NCBI RefSeq assembly: GCF_000485595.1
Contig: NW_014577714.1
Location: forward strand, 152,173 to 174,899
Source: Priapulus caudatus
Taxonomy: Eukaryota; Priapulida; Priapulimorpha; Priapulimorphida; Priapulidae
Length of the DNA stretch: 22,727 nucleotides
Direction: 5' to 3'
Shown here: piece after piece, positions 1 to 9,066 of the stretch
Position numbering within the stretch: the stretch's first letter is position 1
Layout of the letters: every line of letters starts with the position of its first letter
Made by a program: the position numbers and the translations under genes
The notes under the pieces: generated by a model
The model's database searches: none
Told to the model about the DNA's origin: nothing
What the model saw: the letters and a program-made list of their open reading frames with translations, nothing else

Positions 1-169
1 TAACAGGGTTTACTAGAATCCCACCACTCCACCACAGAGTCACCGCAGTAGACGTTAGATGAGCGCTGTCGCTCTGCGGCACTTGTTTTGTTTAAGGACC
101 ATACACCTAGCTGCAGTAAATGTGGCCAACCGAGTTCATAGCCAGCACAAATGAGGAAAACCCATCTTC
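1..169. repeat. Intergenic edge with end of a dispersed repeat (60-89)
   Basis: No gene is visible. Bases 60-89 contain a GC-rich hairpin (GAGCG-CTGT-CGCTC) followed by TGCGGCACTTGTTTT. The same 30 bases occur in reverse complement at about 17956-17985, and a diverged version (GCTCTGCGGCTCTTGTT) is at 2544-2560. This marks one end of a dispersed repeat family that I cannot name. Confidence 0.6.
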
Positions 170-1092
170 AAATTTATGGGGTATCAATCACCTTTACAAC
201 GCAAACTAATACTAGTTAAACTCATATCCACGTGATATATAGTGTCACAGAGCCTATTTCAGGATGTTTGTTTCCAATGTGTTACTCTACAGGAATATGA
301 AAACATTTAGAGTATATATAACAAAGTGTAATAATATGGCATATATATACATACACACAATGCGCACACACAATTATATATCTCTATTATTCACTCCTGT
401 ATATATATCTATATATATATATCTATATATAAAGTTGTTCAGCCAAATTAGTCCGTACTCGCATAACTAGAGAACTCCGCAGCATAGAGGAAAACTAAAG
501 ATATTTTCAGAATCAGCATGTCTGGGAGGTGGTTCTGACTGAAACAAAAAGTTAAAAAAGTTAAAAAGTAAAAAATTAATAAAAATTATATTCATCAATA
601 GATGGCGGTGCATACAGATTAACATCACGTACGTGTGAATCCATGGTACGTGTATACCCTTAAATTTATGGGGTATCAATCACCTTTACAACGCAAACTA
701 ATACTAGTTAAACTCATATCCACTTGATATAGTGTCACAGAGCCTATTTCAGGATGTTTGTTTCCAATGTGTTAATATTAATTACTCTACAGGAATATGA
801 AAACATTTAGAGTATATAACAAAGTGTAATAATATGGCATATATATACATACACACACATGCACACACACATTATATATCTCTATTATTCACTCCTATAT
901 ATATATAATATCTATATTTATAAAGTTGTTCAGCCGAATTAGTCCGTACTCGCATAACTAGAGAACTCCGCATCATAGCGGAAAACTCAAGATATTTTCA
1001 GAATCAGCACGTCTGGGAGGTGGTTCTGGCTGAAACAAAAATGTAAAAAAGTTAAAAAGGTAAAAATTGAAAAATCCATGGTGTATACCCTT
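170..1092. repeat. Two-copy tandem repeat, unit about 0.43-0.49 kb
   Basis: Copy 1 (170-661) and copy 2 (662-1092) both start AAATTTATGGGGTATCAATC and end near CCATGG...TGTATACCCTTA. They are near-identical over most of their length. Copy 1 carries about 50 extra bases near 590-640, and the TA/CA microsatellites inside differ in length. Short ORFs here are low-complexity TA/CA translations and are not supported as genes. Confidence 0.85.
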
Positions 1093-1095
1093 AAT

Positions 1096-1166
1096 AGCGC
1101 AGTGGCCTAATCGCTAGAACATCCGTCTCCTACACCAGGATTCCGGGTTCGAGTCCCAGCTGGGGA
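1096..1166 (+). repeat. tRNA-Arg(CCU)-like SINE head or tRNA pseudogene
   Basis: An A-box-like stretch (TAGCGCAGTGGCCTAAT) and a clear B box (GGTTCGAGTCC, 1147-1157) are spaced as in a tRNA. The central loop CTCCTAC would present a CCU anticodon, and GTGGCCTAAT matches what I recall of animal tRNA-Arg(CCU). The acceptor stem does not pair and the anticodon stem has mismatches, so this is probably not a working tRNA. A T-rich tail (1170-1300) follows, as in a tRNA-derived SINE. Transcription by RNA polymerase III from the internal boxes is possible but unproven. Confidence 0.7.
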
Positions 1167-1299
1167 ACTTATTTTCCCCTTTTTTCCCTTTACCTACCTC
1201 TTTAGTATGTATTATTTTTTATTTTTTACTTTTTTAATTTACTTTTTTATTTTTAATGTTTTTTATCTTTTGATTTCTTATTATTTTTTACCGTTTGCG

Positions 1300-1404
1300 A
1301 TGGGATGGATGTGGTGGAATGGCATGGCATGGCATGGCATGGGATGCGATGAGATGGGATGGGATGGATGGATGGATGCATGGATGCATGCATGGATGAT
1401 GCAT
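1300..1404. repeat. GATGG/CATGG microsatellite
   Basis: Imperfect 5-bp units (GGATG, GGCAT) grade into 4-bp units (GGAT, GCAT) over about 100 bases. The ORF across it is low-complexity and is not a gene. Confidence 0.85.
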
Positions 1405-1472
1405 GATAGTTAGATTTTTTGGGGTATTTTCTTCACGCGGTCACCAACTCTAGTAACGCCACTGCATGACTT

Positions 1473-1500
1473 CCCCGGGCAACGCCGGGTATCCCGCTAG
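1473..1500 (+). mobile_element. Helitron-type 3' terminus
   Basis: A GC-rich hairpin of 16 bases (CCCGG-GCAACG-CCGGG, 1474-1489) is followed by seven bases and CTAG (1497-1500), and the next base is T. A short hairpin just before a terminal CTAG/CTRR with T following is the standard 3' end of Helitron rolling-circle transposons. I could not place the matching 5' TC end, so the extent is unknown; no helicase ORF is present. Confidence 0.6.
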
Positions 1501-1600
1501 TATATATATATATGTATGTATATATATATATATGTGTGTGTACGTGCATGCGTGCATATGCGTGTATGTATATATATATATAGTGTATAATTAAGTGTGC
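1501..1600. repeat. TA/GT microsatellite
   Basis: Mixed (TA)n, TATG and TGTG units follow directly on the Helitron-like CTAG end. Nothing coding is seen. Confidence 0.8.
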
Positions 1601-2109
1601 GTAATTGTGTATATGTATATTAATTTCGTCAAGAGCTAATAAATAACTGCAGCGTTTTTAGCTCATCTGACGTAGTCAGGATATTTCCCTTTTAACTTAA
1701 GGTATAGGAGGATACGGAATTGCGGCACAAATTTTAACGGCTCGACCTATATGCTCTTAATATTTGGTGTATAGTGTGATGGGCACGAAATCCATCACCA
1801 GTGCGAAATTGGAGGGCACAGGTCAAAGGGCAGGGGAGGAAAGGTCAGATATCAGACGTTTTCTGAGGACATGGCCTAATGGACAGAGTGAAAAACTTTT
1901 TTGTTTCACGCTGATCGACCTACCATTTTTATCACTTTATTGAAAGGACCATGAAATGTGCTTTCCACTGACGTGCGAAGAGTAAGTGTCTGATAACCTT
2001 TTGACCCTCAAGAGGAGAGTTAAACATGGATTCCTGAACTGCCTGAATGATGCCAGTGTTCTCATATTCATGGCACATTCATAATCTAGAAAGCCAATGT
2101 CTGGAACCA
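1601..2109. other. Non-coding stretch, no gene seen
   Basis: No long frame or splice pair is supported. A segment near 1656-1680 (GCTCATCTGACG) is roughly inverted relative to 2526-2537 (CTCAGATGAGC), which could be ends of an old inserted element. The match is short and may be chance. Confidence 0.4.
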
Positions 2110-2172
2110 GCATAGCCCAACGGGTAAAGCACAGGATTGCGACTCAAAGGTCCTTAGATCGAATCCCATCAG
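2110..2172 (+). repeat. Second tRNA-like SINE head
   Basis: An A-box-like stretch (TAGCCCAACGGGTAAAGC) and a B box (AGATCGAATCC, about 2156-2166) are spaced as in a tRNA, followed by a T-rich tail (2174-2240). The cloverleaf is poor, so a SINE or degraded tRNA pseudogene is more likely than a functional tRNA. The arrangement matches the element at 1096-1166, but the tRNA head is different. Confidence 0.55.
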
Positions 2173-2316
2173 ATTTTTTATTATTTACTTGTTTTCTGTA
2201 TTTTTCTATCTTTATCCATTTAACTATTTTTTTCCAATTAACGCAAATATTTACATGATTTATTTACAACAATTTAATAACAACAAATAATTTTTACAAT
2301 TAAATTTATTTTGGTA

Positions 2317-2334
2317 TTAGGGTTAGGGTTAGGG
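2317..2334 (+). repeat. Interstitial telomere-type repeat (TTAGGG)3
   Basis: Three perfect TTAGGG units sit in unrelated AT-rich sequence. This is the common animal telomere unit. Three copies inside gene-bearing DNA suggest an interstitial trace, not a chromosome end. Confidence 0.9.
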
Positions 2335-3640
2335 TCACAATGCACCATAAAACAGGAGTTTTAGGCATGCGATTTGTATCAACCAATGGCATTTGGGAGG
2401 TATAGAGAATGCAGAAGGTTGCCGAAATGATGTGTACGCAACTGCGTATAGATCTGCATATCTGCGCCTAACAAAGGTGTCACTACGCACGACTTAAATG
2501 TTACGTTTATAACCGTAGCAACAGACCTCAGATGAGCCCAGACGCTCTGCGGCTCTTGTTATCCATGTATTTATTGCATTATAGCTATAGTAGCCAATTG
2601 AGAATTTTGTACGAGTACTCGTACATCCTAATAGCTCCCTTTTATTATTTTGATCAATATTTGCTTAAGGATTGGGAGTGATGTGTGTAGGCTAGGATGA
2701 AGTACTATTTCCACGAACTTATCTTTATATATTGGCCTCGGCTTAAGGAAACGGAGATAGGCACCGCCCTAAGCGCCACATAGGCACGTACATGAACGAT
2801 TTAACTTTAACTATCTTTATATATATATATATATAATATAAGGTCCTAGCTGCTACTGCCCATCCTGTTATTTACCTTGTAATCTCATTGTACAAGTCAC
2901 GACGTACTCTATATGCGTATGAACTTATGCAACTGTGTACTTACAATGCACCCATACTAGCAAGACATTTTTTGTTTGACATGGACATATACCTATGTTT
3001 AAAGTATGATACCATACGTTGTGCTTCTATAGGATTAATTGCTGTGCCAACATTTTTCGATAGGCAAAAAATCATCTGCCCATGAATATCTATGATGTGA
3101 AATCTCTAAATGATATATATTGGAAATTGGTATATTGATTGATAGAAAAGTGATGCTATTGCCAGCGCTTTATTCTCTACCTGCAGAAAATTTGATTTAC
3201 ACATACTTTTGATGTGTAAAAAGCTGCTTATGTAAATTCATGCTGTTTGTCATGATATGTACGTAGCCTGCAATGGTACTTTTGCTAGCAGTCCCAGTAT
3301 CTATTCTATCTAATTAGAAAGAACCAATAAATTCCTAAAGAGAACATTATATATATTTTAATAATATTAGGTATACATGGCCATATTAAAAAAATACTGC
3401 TTGAATCTGGACACTGGTCAAGAGTCCTGTCTTCTGCCAAGGGCTCGTGAATAAGAGTGTAGATTTCTTGCATCGCATTCCTTTCCCCAGTAGTACAACA
3501 AGCAAAAGTCTGGAACAGCTCGTCTTAAAATCACCTTATTTAGATGCCTTTCTAGAGACTGGGGAAAACAAACAGTTGTATGAAAATGTCTTCTGTAGGC
3601 TTCCTCGGTTACTCGTACTGTCCTATTTTTGTTTTCCCAG
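2335..3640. other. Non-coding DNA left of the synthase exons
   Basis: No exon that fits the chondroitin synthase family was found here. A related copy of the dispersed repeat seen at 60-89 ends at 2544-2560. A TA array lies at about 2818-2840. The frames at 2888-3085 and 3447-3758 show no coding character; the second overlaps the real exon in another frame. Confidence 0.5.
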
Positions 3641-3754
3641 ATGCTACACATACTATATCACAACACGAGTAGCAAAGCAGATGAAAAACTATCCTACATT
3701 GGAAACTTGTACAAGGATTACGTGCTGCGAGCTACTTCGCTCCACCCATTTAAG
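3641..3754 (+). CDS. Chondroitin sulfate synthase, internal exon (38 codons)
   Basis: The acceptor is a strong pyrimidine-rich tract ending TTTTCCCAG, and the donor is AAG|GTAAGA. The exon is phase 0 at both ends and gives 38 residues beginning MLHILYHN and ending ATSLHPFK. It aligns with the segment of human CHSY1 around MQQLFYENY...AITLHPNK, at the end of the N-terminal glycosyltransferase domain and just before the linker to the C-terminal domain. It reads straight into the exon at 4439. Third codon positions are about half G/C, quite unlike the next exon. The earlier exons, with the signal anchor and the N-terminal glucuronyltransferase domain, must lie left of the window. Confidence 0.85.
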
Positions 3755-3808
3755 GTAAGACTATATAATGCTAATAATTATAGATAAGATTTATGATCTG
3801 ATGCACTT

Positions 3809-3991
3809 TATTCTAGGATTACTACCCCTGGACACTACCACCCGGACAATTACCCCCCTAGGACAACTACCACCCGGACAACTACCCCCTAGGACAACCC
3901 TAACCCTAGGGGGTAGTTGGCCGGGTGGGAGTTGTCCAAGGGGGGTAATTGTCCGGGTGGTAGATGTCCAAGGGGTAGTCATCCGGATACG
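3809..3991. repeat. Fold-back (palindromic) element in the synthase intron
   Basis: The left arm (from 3817) and right arm (to about 3984) are reverse complements over roughly 80 bases each with few mismatches. Each arm is built of GGACAACTACC(A/C)CCC units. The loop near 3892-3904 holds ACCCTAACCC, like telomere repeat. The 9-base sequence GATGCACTT stands directly on both sides (3800-3808 and 3992-4000), which looks like a target-site duplication. Both strands give similar Pro/Gly/Gln/Leu frames; these are a result of the repeat, not genes. Confidence 0.8.
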
Positions 3992-4438
3992 GATGCACTT
4001 ATCTTTAATATGTCACTTTTTATTACGCATATAAGCATAATTAACGACTGAAGCTGCAAGTATCGAAACATGCAAGAATACAAATTAAATTGTAAAATAA
4101 TTGAACAAGCACAGCACACACACACGTACAATCAACATTTTTCCCTATAATTGTACTCTACTAATACGGAGCTTCACTGGAGCTGAGCCATGCTAGTATT
4201 CCTGAAAGAGACGCGTGCTGTAATGCATGCTGCCACACCTCACCATGCCGCATACATTCGCACCAGGGGAAAAAATCCCTTCTTTTTTCACGGAAGCTCT
4301 TTTCCAAGTTGTGGGAAAAATAGCTGTCGTCAAAAATTTTACGGGAGCTATTTTGAGCCTCACGAGAGCGATTTCGGAGGTATGAAGAGCGAATCGTTCA
4401 TTGCTCCCGTGTATTTATTACCCTGATTCGCACCGCAG

Positions 4439-5941
4439 GTGACGCCGCACATGTATCGCGCGCACGCCTTCTTCGACGCGCTGCACGCGCGAGACCTGCG
4501 ACACGCGACGCTGCAGCTGACGCGCGATGCGAGCGACATGGACGCGTTGCTAGGCGACCGGCGGACCGACCGCGGCCGCCTCGCGCTACACCCGGGGCTG
4601 AGCCGCGCGCCGCCGGCCGGCAAGTACGACACGGTCGCCTACGACTTCATCAGCCGCAGCCTCTACAGCGAGAAGAACTCAAACCCGAAGCGCGGCCCCG
4701 AGACGGCGACGCGAGACGCGCTCGAGTCCGTCGTCATGGCGCTGATGCGCGACGCGAACGCGGCGTCGCGCGAGCGCGGCCGCGTCATCGACTTCAAGGA
4801 GGTGCTCTACGGCTACGTCGGCGTCGACCCTCCGCGCGGCGCCACCTGGGTCGTCGACGTGCTCATGACGTACAAGAAGTACGCCGGCCGTAAGATGACC
4901 GTGCCCGTGCGCCGGCACGTCTACCTGCAGCAGGCGTTCACCGACGTGCAGTTCCGCGAGGAGACGCGCGAGGACGGCGCCGAGGCGTCAGAGGGCGCCA
5001 CCGTGAGCAACGCGTACAAGACGCTGCAGGAGAGCCTCGGCGTCGGACTGAATCTCGCGGGCGGACTCGGCGGCGGCGGCGGCGACGCGGAGAACGGTCA
5101 CGAGGACTGGGTGCGCGCGAAGGTCGTCCACTTTATTCTGCCGCTCGCCGGCCGCTTCGCGACGTTCCAGCGCTTCATGAACAACTTCGAGAGCGTGTGC
5201 CTGCGCAACGACGAGGCCGTCAAGCTGGCGGTGATCCTCTTCGAGCACGCGGCAGACGACGCGATCGGCGACACGGTGGCGCTGGTCGGCGAGCTGCGCG
5301 GCCGCTACCCGCACCACGAGCTCGCCGTCGTGCACGCCAAGGGCCCGTTCTCGCGCGCGCCCGCGCTCGAGATCGGCGCACGCCAGTACGGCCGCGACGC
5401 CCTGCTGTTCTTCGTCGACGTCGACATGCACTTCGACGCGGCGTTCCTGCAGCGCGTGCGGCTCAACACGGTGCAGTCGCGCAGCGTCTACTTCCCGATC
5501 GTCTACTCGCAGTTCGACCCGGCGACCGTCTACGCCGACGACGCCGCGCCGCGCGACCCGCTGCGCGTCGCCGAGCACACGGGCTACTGGCGCCAGTTTG
5601 GCTTCGGCATCGCGAGCATGTACCACAGCGACCTGCGCGACGCCGGCGGCTTCGACCTCAGCATCGTCGGCTGGGGCAAGGAGGACGTCGACCTCTTCGA
5701 CAAGATGGTGCGCGGCGGCAACGTGACGATCCACCGCGCGGCCGACCCGGGCATCGTGCACGTTTACCACCGCATCGAGTGCGACGCGGGACTCGAGCCC
5801 GCGCAGCTGGCGATGTGCCGCGGCACGCGCGCGTCCACCTACGGCTCGCAGGCCACGCTCGCCGCCACCCTCTACGCGTCGCCGCACCTGCTCGATCCCG
5901 TCGCGGCGGTGCCGCCTGCTGGCGATTCGGAGAAAGCGTGA
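4439..5941 (+). CDS. CHSY1-like: Chondroitin sulfate synthase, terminal exon (GalNAc-transferase domain)
   Basis: This exon follows acceptor CACCGCAG in phase 0 and ends at TGA, adding 500 residues. It matches the C-terminal half of animal chondroitin sulfate synthases (CHSY1/CHSY3, CHGN family), type II Golgi enzymes that build the GlcA-GalNAc chain. Landmarks by exon residue: RVIDFKEVLYGY (about 117) and KMTVPVRRHVYLQQ (about 150); a variable Gly-rich linker (about 207-220); LPLAGRF (about 234); the DVD metal-binding motif (327-329) in FFVDVDMHF; the GT7-type motif WGKEDVDLF (412-420); and conserved cysteines near the end (CDAGLEP, MCRGTRASTYGS). The acceptor and donor metal motifs are intact, so the beta-1,4-GalNAc-transferase half looks functional. 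CHSY1 and CHSY3 types cannot be separated without the N-terminal half. GC and third-position G/C are very high and CpG is abundant, unlike every other exon in the window. Confidence 0.93.
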   Translation: MTPHMYRAHAFFDALHARDLRHATLQLTRDASDMDALLGDRRTDRGRLALHPGLSRAPPAGKYDTVAYDFISRSLYSEKNSNPKRGPETATRDALESVVMALMRDANAASRERGRVIDFKEVLYGYVGVDPPRGATWVVDVLMTYKKYAGRKMTVPVRRHVYLQQAFTDVQFREETREDGAEASEGATVSNAYKTLQESLGVGLNLAGGLGGGGGDAENGHEDWVRAKVVHFILPLAGRFATFQRFMNNFESVCLRNDEAVKLAVILFEHAADDAIGDTVALVGELRGRYPHHELAVVHAKGPFSRAPALEIGARQYGRDALLFFVDVDMHFDAAFLQRVRLNTVQSRSVYFPIVYSQFDPATVYADDAAPRDPLRVAEHTGYWRQFGFGIASMYHSDLRDAGGFDLSIVGWGKEDVDLFDKMVRGGNVTIHRAADPGIVHVYHRIECDAGLEPAQLAMCRGTRASTYGSQATLAATLYASPHLLDPVAAVPPAGDSEKA

Positions 5942-6341
5942 GAGCAACTAGGGTGGGGTTTCTTGCGCACCTGCTGGTAGTTCAGAGGTATAGGAGGAAT
6001 CAACGATCAATTTTTTCTGCAAATGAGGCTGTTGCACATCGCATTGCGCAACACCTTTTTTATTGTTGTGGTCGATGTAAGATGAAGGGATAATAACTGT
6101 GCTTTATCTAACGACAATGCTCATGCTATTTCTCTTGAGGGTCGGAGACAAAATACAGCATACAATAAGACGTTAGAAACGTACGTGAGAGTATATATTT
6201 TTTACATAATTGTAATGATAAGCTATTACCCGTGAGCAATGGTTTATTTTTTAAATTTGAAATTTTTATCGACACTGGAAGCATTTGAAATGGTCCAGTA
6301 TTGTCACAAACCGAATCTGTATAACAAACTGAATAAAACAT
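5942..6341 (+). promoter_or_regulatory. Probable 3' UTR with poly(A) signal AATAAA (6332-6337)
   Basis: The GC-rich coding composition stops almost at the stop codon and AT-rich DNA follows. An AATAAA hexamer 391 bases after the stop is a plausible polyadenylation signal for the synthase. The actual cleavage site is not visible. Confidence 0.5.
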
Positions 6342-7700
6342 TATATTGATGTAAAACTAATATAAATATTGCTTGCATGGTCATGCTATAGTGGGATTGG
6401 TTGCATTGCAAAAAATATTGGCTTCTTTCTGTCCACCACATCCATACATTCTTTCCATTTAATTATTAAAAACGAATTTATAAGTTACTATAGGATTTCC
6501 AAAAGACTTGGAAAAAGAAGTAGCGTGTGAGCCTGTATTTTTCATGACTTTTCTAATTACCACCTTTTTAATGCTTTTCGATGACTGCGAACCATGTTAA
6601 AAGCTACTATTTCTCATAATATATATATATATTTTGAACTGCTGCTGAATTGAAGACCAACCGTAATGTCAGTAGCTGATTATTTTGAAAGCCTCTGGTT
6701 TATTGCAATTAAAAATTGTTGCCATCTAAAGATACCCTGATACCCTAGGTATGTAAAATATTCAGCCATTTTTCTAGTACTTATATAGTATGAGGAGAAT
6801 ATTGACTTCAACTGTCAAATTTTGTCATGTCCTGTTCTCGTAACAAGTAGTTATAAAATATAAGTAATCATTGAGTTTGCATTTATTCTTTTTGGCACAC
6901 ACTCGTTTACTTTTGGTCGAATAGCATTAGCGAATAGCACTTCACAATGAATAATTGTTAAAACCACAGCTGCTAAAATGAGAATGTCGTGAAACTGTTA
7001 CAGTAGGAGTACACACAGGAGTAACTGTGGTGTGACGCTTATTCAAGCACTATACCCAAATACTCATATACAGCAAATAAGAATATTAATCCAATAACCA
7101 CTTTAAAAAGGAAATATTTATTGTGACAACTATTTGGGGACGTGTTGTTTATATTTCATGTGCATTTCCAGTGAATTCCACAACATTTGTGTACACATAC
7201 TATATTTGACAACCCCTGTATGAATTTTTGTTTGCTGTGACGCATAATTTCCAGTATAAATATGTATGATCGAAAAAGCTGTTATCGACACGTAATATGC
7301 ACATAGTATTATCATATAAATGCAATTAGCCAGTTATAAAATCGTTAAAAAATGTTTTACATAAATTTATGATCCTTATATTATTTATATGAGCCAGTTA
7401 TATTACAGCCAACAAGAACTCTTACAGAGTTGCAACTACCCATGACATGCATGCCATGCACACACAAGGCCTACTGTGAAAAATACAAAAAAAGAAACCT
7501 ATTGCATTTTAGTAATCATCCAGTGATCACAACTAACAGCTAAATATTGTTCTAATTTACGTGTTATAGAGATCAATGAGTTATAATTTATTTATAATTA
7601 TTATTATTACTATATACATATTAGGTTCCAAGTTATCACAACCAAAATTTCTTTTTGTTGTACTCTACCCATGTGTGAACGAATAATTATGGAAGGCACA
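6342..7700. other. AT-rich intergenic DNA, nothing recognised
   Basis: Only short frames interrupted by stops are present, with no convincing splice pair or RNA gene. A short TA run lies near 6620. Confidence 0.6.
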
Positions 7701-7727
7701 CAAGTAAATTGATCATCTCTCTATCAC

Positions 7728-7826
7728 GGACGCACGCACGCACATGCACATGCACACACGCGCAGATGCACCACACATGCGCGCACATGCACACGCACGC
7801 ACACGCACACGCACACGCAAACACAC
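7728..7826. repeat. CA/CG-rich microsatellite (GCAC, CACACG units)
   Basis: Alternating purine-pyrimidine tract of ACGC, ACAC and ATGC units. Overlapping His/Thr/Ala frames are repeat translations. Confidence 0.85.
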
Positions 7827-7827
7827 A

Positions 7828-8040
7828 TCTACTATATAATAGTAGAAAGAGCCGAAGTGTCGTTTTCCGTATCTCTTCCGAAACCGTGCCACGTATTCTT
7901 ATGCGAATCAAGCTGGGGCCCCTTCTGGACGTCCCGAATACATTCTGCTACGTTAGAACGCGATTTTTCGATGGTAAAGTGACTTTTTGAGGCAATTTTC
8001 TAAAAAGTTATGTGCCCGAAGAAACTTCGGCATTCATCGA
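7828..8040 (+). mobile_element. Probable Helitron-type 5' end
   Basis: The sequence begins A|TCTACTATATAATAGTAGA, with TC after an A and an 8-bp inverted pair (TCTACTAT/ATAGTAGA). From memory, many animal Helitrons start TCTCTAYTA, so this is a near match. About 200 bases of non-repetitive, moderately GC-rich sequence follow and then GT-rich repeats start. No Rep/helicase frame is present. The right end is not found; the hairpin-like GGTG...CACC then TAGC at 8581-8598 is only a weak candidate. Confidence 0.45.
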
Positions 8041-8078
8041 AAACCCGCACAAAATTTTAAGATCGCCAAATCTGCATG

Positions 8079-8181
8079 CGCACACACGCACACACCAAAC
8101 CACCACTGCCGCGCACAGCTGTGAGGCGAAAATTTAAGAGAAACCCCAACGAGAGACGGCTGCAGGTTGTATGTGTGTGTG

Positions 8182-8213
<32 letters not shown>

Positions 8214-8387
8214 TGTGCGTGTGCGTGTATGTGTGTGCGCGCCCGTGTGTGTGTAAATGTGGTATGTGTGTGCGTGGGTGCGCGTGTGATTGTGCGTGCG
8301 CATGCCCGTATGTGTGTGAATACGGTGCGTACGTGCGTGCGCGCGTGTGTGCAAACATTTGACAACGGAAGGTGTAACCGTGCCCGC
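8079..8387. repeat. GT-array element, copy 1
   Basis: The copy starts with CACACGCACACACCAAA and GCCGCGCACAGCTGTGA, then AAACCCCAACGAGA and GGCTGCAG. A long GTGTG/GCGTGC array follows, and it ends CAACGGAAGGTGTAACCGTGCCCGC. Copy 2 at 8653-9066 has the same order. Frames on both strands are low-complexity. The alternating purine-pyrimidine tract could adopt Z-DNA. Confidence 0.85.
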
Positions 8388-8652
8388 GCTTACTCGGCTC
8401 CCAATGCTCTGACAATTTTAGACGCCGTTTCGATTGTCTAAGAGCACGCACACACCACACTATATATACCATAACCTTTTGAAATTGTGTTAAAATATTA
8501 ATCTGTTCTCTCACGGGTTTTAATGATAATATAGCTATACTAAATGTAGATTAAAGGTAAAATAATAAGCATTTAATTAGGTGGAGCCTTCACCTAGCAT
8601 AGCAAGCCACACTAAACGCACGCACGCACGAACGCACGCAGGCACACCGGCA

Positions 8653-9066
8653 CGCGCACACACGCACACACCAAAGACATTGCGGCTGCGGTGTATAAAC
8701 AGCCAATCACTGCCGCGCACAGCTGTGAAGCGAAAAATTAAGACAAACCCCAACGAGATACAGCTGCAGTTGTATGTGTGTGTATGTGTGTGTGTGTGTG
8801 CGTGTGCGTGTTCGTGTGCGTGTGCGTGTGCGTGTATGTATGTATGTATGCGTGTGTGTGCGTGTGCATGTGCGTGTGCGTGTATGTGTGTGCGCGCCCG
8901 TGTGTGTGTAAATTGGTATGTGCGCGTGGGTGCGCGTGTGATTGTGCGTGCGCATGCCCGTGTGTGTGTGAATGCGGTGTGTGCGTGCGTGCGCGCGTGT
9001 GCGTGATGCGTGTGTGTGCGCGCGTGTGTGCAAATATTTGACAACGGGAGGTGTAACCCTGCCCGC
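8653..9066. repeat. GT-array element, copy 2
   Basis: Same flanking blocks as copy 1 (GCCGCGCACAGCTGTGAAGCG on the left, CAACGGGAGGTGTAACCCTGCCCGC on the right), with a longer and rearranged GT/GCGT array between them. The unique blocks are well conserved while the array differs, as expected for array slippage after duplication. Confidence 0.85.

Noticed and set aside
170-1092. CRISPR-like or array structure
   Set aside because: Two long tandem units with microsatellites in a eukaryotic context; no regular short repeats with unique spacers.
1096-1166. Functional tRNA-Arg gene
   Set aside because: Acceptor and anticodon stems do not pair; a T-rich SINE-like tail follows.
2317-2334. Chromosome end or telomere
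   Set aside because: Only three units within ordinary sequence on both sides.
3447-3758. Plus-strand frame of 103 codons over the internal synthase exon
   Set aside because: It is in a different frame from the exon that matches the synthase family and crosses the acceptor at 3640.
3768-4034. Pro/Gly/Gln frames on both strands in the palindrome
   Set aside because: They mirror each other because the DNA is an inverted repeat of GGACAACTACC units; no start context or splice support.
4988-5947. Long minus-strand frame (319 codons) opposite the synthase exon
   Set aside because: Arg/Val/Ala-rich translation expected from the antisense of a very GC-rich exon; the plus-strand frame has clear family motifs.
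5197-6093. Overlapping plus-strand frame (298 codons)
   Set aside because: Arg/Ala-rich shifted frame of the same exon that runs into the 3' UTR; no family features.
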